Source: Glebionis coronaria (Eukaryota > Streptophyta > Magnoliopsida > Asterales > Asteraceae). Taken from it: a DNA stretch of 64,000 nucleotides. Made by a program: the position numbers and the translations under genes. Positions 58,101-64,000 of the stretch are shown one piece after another. Location of the stretch: the NCBI GenBank assembly GCA_025667525.1, contig CM046878.1, positions 79,876,196 through 79,940,195 of the forward strand. The letters are read 5' to 3'. The notes under the pieces are model-generated. The model was not told where the DNA came from, did not search any database, and saw only the letters and a program-made list of their open reading frames with translations. Position 1 is the stretch's first letter; the number at the start of each line of letters is the position of its first letter.

Positions 58101-58191
58101 ACAGAGTATCATCAGCTTCAAGATACCCGATCATGTTGTGTTGGCTTCTGAACCCCAATTCCATCTCTGATGGTTTAAACTTTGGTGCCAT
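55128..58191 (-). pseudogene. SIRE-B extra ORF, broken by two frameshifts
   Basis: ATG at 58191 (MAPKFKPSEM). Three overlapping open parts in three frames (58191-57184, 57292-56051, 56126-55128) make up a protein of roughly 1000 residues. The N-terminal part is a mixed-composition domain with FWNTVSSST and LIHVLLQCLSPK, which I align loosely to the N-terminal domain of the SIRE-A extra ORF (both have a CLxPK stretch followed by a YPRFL/YPRFI stretch). The middle is Thr/Ser/Glu-rich with a short coiled coil (MSLQKQNADLVQVFSTQGLE). The C-terminal part is an ordered domain ending ...KFAEYLLVDGQYFMSKE. No transmembrane segment. Function unknown. Five CGYTGACA motif copies lie inside the middle part. 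Confidence 0.75.
56527..56612 (-). repeat. CGYTGACA motif cluster inside the SIRE-B extra ORF
   Basis: TGTCAACGCTC, TGTCAGCGCCC, TATCAGCGTCC, TGACAACGCTC and CCTCAGCGCC on the plus strand at about 20-bp spacing, within the coding frame; degenerate copies recur near 57271-57320. Confidence 0.8.
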
Positions 58192-59444
58192 TGTTGAAAG
58201 CTGTTAAAAATGATTGATGAAGATGAAGTTGATAAGAGAAAATTGTGTTAGACAAGAATAATAGGTACCTTGTTTAAAAATATGAGCCAAATATATAGGA
58301 GAAGAAAATGCATGTGATTGGCCCAAAAATAGGCAAGCATTTTCAAAATGTAATCATGAAAATATTGAAAAATAATAAGTTTATCTCATGCATTAAATGA
58401 AAGTTATCAACTCCCAAAATTACGGCCTAAAAATATGTCAAAAAGTAACAACTGGGTAGGTCCCATTGAGTGTCAACGGTCAAAAATAACCTATCAACGC
58501 CCAACGGCTATATTCTTGTCAACGTTTGCCATAGCCATGTCAGCGTCTAAATTGGTCACACCAACGCTTGGAAAAATACTTGTCAGCGTCCAAAAATAAA
58601 AATGTTTAAAAATGAAAAATGACCTTAACAAAATAATTTATCCGAGAGAAGATAACCAAAAAGCTGATAATTATTATAGGGCGGCAAGCACTGTCCAGTT
58701 ATTCACACTTGCTTATGCAAGATAGACATAACAGTCCTCTAGTGTCCCTTGCTAACCAAAAATCTTAACAACCAAGTTACCTTATAAAATTCCTTGTTAC
58801 TCCCAGGTAAATCCCATAACAAAATTATTCCCAAGTCTCCCAACAGACCACAACCAATTCTAGGCCAAAAATGTCTTGGAAGCATGCATAGTATATCAAC
58901 TTTGCATGCTACAGTGCCTCATGATTTAGTAAAACTAACTCATACTCACCTGTGGACACAATCTAGAATTGTGATAAGAGTATCATATGGATACCCAAAC
59001 ATCCTAAAGGTTCCTAAAACCTCCCCTTAAACTATGATACATAAGTTTCTAAAATATGCATGAACATAAAAAATTTATGCCAAGATAGGAATTAAAAATT
59101 CCAACCATCATCCACAAAATAAAACTTGTCCAAATGCTTCTCCAATGATCCATAAGCAACTTTGTATCCAATGGTATACTGCTAACACCACCTGCACATT
59201 TAGATTGAAAACCACAAAACTAACATTGTTGCTGACAACGCCCCGATAACACATAACAGCGTTGAGGGAAGCTTTGTCAGCGTTAGACAAATATATTGCT
59301 GACAACGTCACAAAAACACTTATTAGCGTTCAAGCAACCTTTGTCAGTGTTAGAAAAATATAGTGGAAAATCTAAATCTTCAAAAAGACCAATAACAATG
59401 CATCATCCTGTACATACTTTTACAAAAAGACTCCAAAACACATA
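58192..59444 (-). other. SIRE-B spacer between pol and the extra ORF, with two motif clusters
   Basis: No supported gene. Two clusters of the CGYTGACA motif: about seven copies at 58471-58592 and six at 59232-59353. Both lie just outside the flanking ORFs. The rest is AT-rich. Confidence 0.7.
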
Positions 59445-62378
59445 TTATGTGAGATTGATCATTCCAATACTTGTTACCAAGTATTGAAACCTCCCAGCAT
59501 CAAAATGTTTAGTTAGTAAATCTGACACATTTTCTTCAGTGTCAACCCTGTCTGGTTGTATTAAACCCTTTTCAAAACAATCTCTTATAAAATGGTGTCT
59601 AATTTCTATGTGTTTAGTTTTAGAATGATGTACAGGATTCTTAATGATGCATAAAGTGATGTTATTGTCAACAAATATCTTCGTATGCATGAAATTATAC
59701 CCATAGTCTAACAGCTGGTTCTGAATCCACAAAACTTGTCCACAACAAGCAGCTGCAGCCACATACTCAGCTTCAGTTGTAGAATTAGCCACCACTGTTT
59801 GTTTCTTGCATTGCCAAGATATCAATCTGCTCCCAAGAAACTGACATCCACCAGTTGTGTATTTTCTATCAAACTTATCACCTCCATAGTCACTATCTGA
59901 ATATGTAATCAGCTCCAATGGTGAATCCTTTGGGTACCACAAACCAAGACTAGGATAGCATCTCAGGTAACTAAAGATCCTCTTCACAACATAAAGGTGA
60001 CATTCTTTGGGAGTCACTTGATAGCGTGCACAAGCACACACAACAAACATGATGTCAGGTCTGGAGGCTGTAAGGTACATCAATGATCCAATCATGGATC
60101 TATAGTGCCTGACATCAACATCTTTCCCATCTCCAATCTTTCCCCAAGGGTGTTCTCTATCCATAGGAGTAGTAGCCCTCTTTTCATGTGGAGAAAAGCC
60201 AAACTTCTTCAAGATCTCAGACACATATTTATCCTGGGAGATGAAGATACCATCTTCTTTCTGCTGAACTTGTAAACCAAGAAAGAAGTTCATCTCCCCC
60301 ATAGCACTCATCTTGAATTTGTCTGTCATCAGCTTAGAGAAATCCTCACTCATCTTTGGATCAGTAGACCCAAAAATGATATCATCAACATAGACCTGGA
60401 CAAGCAACACATCCTTGCCTTTCTTCTTTGTAAATAGTGTCTGATCTATGGTGCCCCTTTTGAATCCATTGTCCACTAAGTAAGTAGACAAAGTACCATA
60501 CCATGCTCTTGGGGCTTGATGAACTCCATACATAGCCTTCTTGACTCTATACACTTTATCTGGATTCTCTGGATCCTCAAAGCCAGGAGGCTGCATCACA
60601 TATACCTCCTCAACAATAGTTCCATAGAGGAAGGCACTCTTGACATCCATTTGATAGACAGTGAAGCCCATGCAGGATGCATAGGCTAAAAAGATCCTAA
60701 TAGCTTCAATCCTTGCAACTGGTGCAAAGACTTCCTCATAGTCTATCCCCTCCTCTTGTGTGTATCCCTGAGCCATTAATCTTTCCTTGTTTCTGACCAC
60801 AATCCCTCTTTCATCTCTCTTGTTTCTTAGAACCCATCTTGTCCCTATAGGTCTGACATATCTGGGACAATCAACCAGCTCCCAGACATCCTGAATTGCA
60901 AATTGGTGAAGCTCATCCTGCATTTCTTCCACCCAACTTGGTTCTTTGAGAGCATCAAATATTTTCTTGGGTTCCTGTTGTGACAGAAAACAGACAAACA
61001 AACATGCTTGCACAAGAGGGGTATCAACCTTCTTGTGAATATTGGCAATAAACCCACCAAGACCTTGATGAGATCTTCTAGTCTGAACAGGAGTCATAAT
61101 ATCACCAATGATTTGAGAAGTGGGGTGATTCTTCATAGTAGAAGTGAGAACTCCTCCTTCAAAAAGTCTGGTGTCCTCAACCTCATTCTCCATGTTGCCA
61201 ATATCTTCTTCTTCAGACTCTCTTTCATCAACATGAGGATGAACCTCTTCATATAAATTGGAAGGTTCACCTTGTTCAAAAATGGAAGAGAAAAGATGTG
61301 CAGAAGTGTTGTCAACGTCTGAACCTTGTTTGTCAGCATGTAAGCTAACAACGCTTGAACTATTGTTGTCAACGTCTGAGCCATCAACGTCTGAATTGGT
61401 CTTGTCAGCGCTAGATTTTCCTTTGTCAGCGCCTGAAGGACCATGCATGTTGTTATCTGGTGGTACTTGGGGACCACCATTATCTTTACCACCAGCAGCA
61501 GCAGCAGCAAAAGCATCTGTCCATATGGGGATTGTAACATATTCTTGTATAGGAGATGACTTTTCTGCTTGTGATCCAAACTTTTCATGAACCTGTGTAC
61601 CTGAAACATTAACAACTTGTTCTTCCACAACACTTGAAGTTACCTTCACAATATCTGGATTAGTAACAGGCAAATAATTTAAAGCTCTAGATAAAGGTTC
61701 CAAGTCAAACAACCAATTAGGACCACTTTCAGGATCACTAGGTTTATTCTCTAAAAACCTAACATGTACTCTTTCAAGAATACGTTTTTCTTCCTTAAGA
61801 TAAACCCTATATCCCTTGCTCTGCACTGAATACCCCATGAAGTAGCCTTCATCACCTTTTGCACTAAATTTACCTAAGGCATCACTAGTATCTAAAACTA
61901 CTACATGACAACCAAAAGGTCTGAGAAAACTAATATTAGGTTTTCTACCCCAAAGTAACTCATAAGGTGTTTTGTTCTGAATTTTGTTGACCAATGCTCT
62001 ATTTTGAACATAACAAGCTATATTAACAGCTTCAGGCCAAAAGGCTATAGGAAAATGAGAATCAGCCAACATGGTTCTTGCTGCTTCAATTAGGGTTCTA
62101 TTTTTCCTCTCAGCAACCCCATTTTGCTGTGGGGTTCTGGCAACACTAAATTGCCTAGTAATTCCTTTCCTGGCACAAAAATCATCTAACTTTTTATTTC
62201 TAAATTCACCACCATTATCACTCCTAAGCATTTTAACTTCATTGCCTGATTTCTTCTCAATCTGAGTGATAAAATCAATTAAAGTGTCAGCTGTATCACT
62301 CTTCATAGCTAGAAAGAAGGTCCAAGTAAATCTAGAAAAGTCATCTGTGATGACAAAGTAGTAGGACTTTCCATTCAA
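59445..62378 (-). CDS. pol: SIRE-B pol, N-terminally truncated (integrase core, RT, RNase H)
   Basis: A 977-residue open frame without internal stop. It enters within the integrase: [10 protein letters not shown] is present but the preceding HH-CC finger and the first catalytic Asp (in a DLxGP motif) are lost. RSDNGGEF and [10 protein letters not shown] carry the other two integrase residues. The linker has an Ala-rich stretch (AFAAAAAGG) and Asp/Ser/Lys-rich repeats encoded by motif copies. RT has [10 protein letters not shown] and [11 protein letters not shown] (about 60375-60400); RNase H has SDSDYGG, STTEAEY and VDNNITL. Long and open despite the truncation, which suggests that the deletion is recent relative to drift, or that the source copy was conserved. 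Confidence 0.9.
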   Translation of the reverse strand: MNGKSYYFVITDDFSRFTWTFFLAMKSDTADTLIDFITQIEKKSGNEVKMLRSDNGGEFRNKKLDDFCARKGITRQFSVARTPQQNGVAERKNRTLIEAARTMLADSHFPIAFWPEAVNIACYVQNRALVNKIQNKTPYELLWGRKPNISFLRPFGCHVVVLDTSDALGKFSAKGDEGYFMGYSVQSKGYRVYLKEEKRILERVHVRFLENKPSDPESGPNWLFDLEPLSRALNYLPVTNPDIVKVTSSVVEEQVVNVSGTQVHEKFGSQAEKSSPIQEYVTIPIWTDAFAAAAAGGKDNGGPQVPPDNNMHGPSGADKGKSSADKTNSDVDGSDVDNNSSSVVSLHADKQGSDVDNTSAHLFSSIFEQGEPSNLYEEVHPHVDERESEEEDIGNMENEVEDTRLFEGGVLTSTMKNHPTSQIIGDIMTPVQTRRSHQGLGGFIANIHKKVDTPLVQACLFVCFLSQQEPKKIFDALKEPSWVEEMQDELHQFAIQDVWELVDCPRYVRPIGTRWVLRNKRDERGIVVRNKERLMAQGYTQEEGIDYEEVFAPVARIEAIRIFLAYASCMGFTVYQMDVKSAFLYGTIVEEVYVMQPPGFEDPENPDKVYRVKKAMYGVHQAPRAWYGTLSTYLVDNGFKRGTIDQTLFTKKKGKDVLLVQVYVDDIIFGSTDPKMSEDFSKLMTDKFKMSAMGEMNFFLGLQVQQKEDGIFISQDKYVSEILKKFGFSPHEKRATTPMDREHPWGKIGDGKDVDVRHYRSMIGSLMYLTASRPDIMFVVCACARYQVTPKECHLYVVKRIFSYLRCYPSLGLWYPKDSPLELITYSDSDYGGDKFDRKYTTGGCQFLGSRLISWQCKKQTVVANSTTEAEYVAAAACCGQVLWIQNQLLDYGYNFMHTKIFVDNNITLCIIKNPVHHSKTKHIEIRHHFIRDCFEKGLIQPDRVDTEENVSDLLTKHFDAGRFQYLVTSIGMINLT
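61309..61436 (-). repeat. CGYTGACA motif cluster inside the SIRE-B pol linker
   Basis: Seven copies (TGTCAACGTCTG, TGTCAGCATG, TAACAACGCTTG, TGTCAACGTCTG, CATCAACGTCTG, TGTCAGCGCTAG, TGTCAGCGCCTG on the plus strand), in frame and encoding Ala-Asp-Lys and Asp-Val-Asp type repeats in the integrase/RT linker. Confidence 0.85.
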
Positions 62379-62515
62379 ACTTTCTATTCCTCTTTGATTA
62401 TTTAATCATATCTTTAGCCAGATAGCTCCAATCCCATCCCATACCATCAATTCCTTGAACAGCAACCATGGCTTTATACCAATTGTGGAAACCTTGGTTT
62501 CCGGATCTTTGAAGC
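62379..62515 (-). pseudogene. SIRE-B gag-like remnant fused next to integrase
   Basis: On the minus strand, starting near 62510, there is a peptide containing NWYKAMVAV, GIDGMGWDWSYLA and an immediate stop, which from memory resembles a segment of Asteraceae SIRE gag proteins. Directly downstream the integrase frame begins. Several kb of gag, protease and integrase N-terminus seem to be deleted between them. The same bases contain a PBS-like ATTGGTATAAAGCC, so part of it could instead be an LTR/PBS junction of another Copia element. Confidence 0.45.
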
Positions 62516-62658
62516 TACTAGGAATGCATCATGTTCATATGATTAAACAATCAAAGCGGAATTAGAACATAATACATTAACAAGGTGTTTAGGGCACAAG
62601 AACATGAATTAAAACAAACGAATTGTTCATTATATTAATAAAAAACAACCACTAGACG
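62516..62658. other. Short AT-rich spacer with LTR-like end sequence
   Basis: Contains CAATCAAAGCGGAATTAG and similar strings that resemble the U5 part of Copia LTRs on the minus strand. Too short and without a partner copy, so unassigned. Ends at the TG of the Tekay-type LTR. Confidence 0.35.
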
Positions 62659-64000
62659 TGTGACAATCCGTCAATTTATGGTTGATATTTTATTCTCGAA
62701 TATTTTTTAAAAACATTATTTTAATGTTACAATATGAACTCACTTATTTTTGGGAAGAAATTTGGATTTACGTCTTGGAGTAGCATCGACTACGTCTAAA
62801 CCGGAGGATTCAACGTTACGTGCTTACGTTTACATACACCGTCTTTGGTGGCAGTCCGACATTTCAGAAAATAAATTTGTCCATGAATATTATTTTGGAG
62901 TTTTAAATTTGTGTTGGTTCATAAACTCACAAATTTACGAGAAAAGACTAGGACTTACGATTTTATTTTAACGTCCTTTACGACTAAACCAGAAACCTTA
63001 GGATTTCGTATTTACGTTTTGGAACTCCGTTTTGGATGAGAAAATTTTTATTGGATTCGTTTTGTGACGTTGATTCATAATTTATAAAAACGTTTTTCGT
63101 AAAACGACCCGAGGGCACGTAAATCGAGAAAACTAGAATCGAGGAATACCCGTAAACTAGTGAGATGGGACAAAATACATTGTCCCACCCCACTAGCACA
63201 CATGGGGCGGCCAACTTTTTCCTCAACACATGAGGTGTCAAGTTCTTGTGTAACTACACAACACTTGTCTACTAAGCTTACTAGTTAAGCTTTCCACAAG
63301 CTAAAACCATCAAACCTTCACATACCATCATTTCCACCATGCAAAAACAAGTTAGAAACTCTCTCATCTCCCACATATGTGCCGTCCCTCAACCCACTCA
63401 AAACCCTCATTTGATCAAAAATCAACCACAAAATCTCATGTTATTCATATACATGTTGATGCCCTTTTGAAGCCCTATTGATTGGTGCAAGTTATAACAT
63501 CCAAGGAGGAGTTTCCATGAAGTGTTAGGGATGATTTTTCACAAGGAGCCTATGAAGAATGGTGGTCATGAAGATGGTCTTGGTGCATCACAAGTTTCTC
63601 CATCCAAAACCATGTCCAAATCATAACCTACATCAACTTGGTGGTATAAAGATTGTCCTCCTCATCTTCTTGTTATTTTGATTATGTAAACATGTATTTT
63701 ATTTCCTATTGTATATGTATATGAGGATTATATAATGATAAAAATGTTATGTGGGGATTTGGTGTTGATAAACATGATTAAAAAGGTGAAAAACCATAAG
63801 AAACAAGGTTAAAATCTTGGTTAAATTTGTTGGCTGTATAAAACAGTAAAGAAACAGGTCATGGACTGATAAAATGTTGAAGTAGAATCCATTTACAGTA
63901 ATCTATATGTCTTGTACACATGTGAGAGTTGGCCATGCAATGGAATCATTGTAATGAGTGAGATATGATCAAAACAAGTTTAAGGTACAAATCTGAGTTC
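62659..64000 (+). repeat. Tekay-type LTR, truncated by window edge
   Basis: Starts TGTGACAATCCGTC and follows the first ~1.35 kb of the LTRs at 28194 and 37040 with clearly more differences (roughly 8-15% by eye) and a few indels, including another version of the A/G-rich and CACCACC stretch. It is a separate insertion of a related subfamily. The flank before it is AGACG, and the other flank is outside the window. Confidence 0.88.

Larger units (their letters stand above)
54559..62515 (-). mobile_element. SIRE-B: older SIRE/Maximus-type Ty1/Copia, 5' part deleted
   Basis: It holds one LTR (about 54559-55075), a PPT, a broken extra ORF (55128-58191), a spacer, a long open pol (59445-62378) and at its right end a short gag-like piece. 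Protease, most of gag and the integrase N-terminus are missing. The order (pol, then extra ORF, then LTR) is the same as in SIRE-A but the sequences are well diverged. The right end is not defined, as no matching 5' LTR or TSD is seen. About 30 copies of a short CGYTGACA-type motif are scattered through it. Confidence 0.8.

Overview
The window is plant nuclear DNA made entirely of nested LTR retrotransposons and one SINE-like insertion. I see no host protein-coding gene, rRNA, tRNA or CRISPR array. The proteins are typical angiosperm Ty1/Copia and Ty3/Gypsy polyproteins. Two of the Copia elements carry a very large extra reading frame and a long gag spacer that I recognise, from memory and unchecked, as characteristic of daisy-family (Asteraceae) genomes, so an Asteraceae host is likely but not proven.

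The nest can be unpicked from target-site duplications (TSDs) read directly in the sequence. (1) The outermost layer is a decayed minus-strand Copia element, here called Copia-3, seen as 1-1490 and 54109-54558. (2) An LTR-like unit without coding sequence (E0, probably a solo Gypsy LTR) sits in its integrase region at 1496-54103, TSD CTTAA. (3) A minus-strand Athila-type Gypsy element (4228-52393, TSD GCCAC) lies inside E0; a SINE-like element (53314-53546, 15-bp TSD) also lies in E0. (4) Three elements lie inside the Athila: a 17.9-kb plus-strand SIRE/Maximus-type Copia (SIRE-A, 7306-25226, TSD CTTTT), a 12.3-kb plus-strand Tekay/Del-type Gypsy with 3.4-kb LTRs (28194-40482), and a 6.1-kb minus-strand Copia (Copia-T, 41641-47727, TSD AGAGG). 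To the right of Copia-3 is a second, older, 5'-damaged minus-strand SIRE-type element (SIRE-B, about 54559-62515), and the window ends in another Tekay-type LTR (62659 onward).

SIRE-A is nearly intact: its LTRs differ at 1 of 331 positions, gag (8432-13261), pol (13201-16677) and a 1319-residue extra ORF (18676-22635) are all open, and PBS, PPT and TATA box are present. Copia-T LTRs differ at 2 of 295 positions but its genes contain several in-frame stops. The Athila and Tekay LTR pairs are roughly 97% alike where I compared them; the Tekay interior is far more decayed than its LTRs, which suggests a lineage that moved without its own proteins.

The most unusual feature is element-specific short-motif arrays. 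A TTCCGAA/TTCCGGA motif is iterated about 26 and 38 times in front of gag and in front of the extra ORF of SIRE-A, and the same core, about 25 times, in the transcribed part of the unrelated Athila LTR. SIRE-B instead carries about 30 copies of a CGYTGACA motif in six clusters spread over its LTR, spacers and coding regions.
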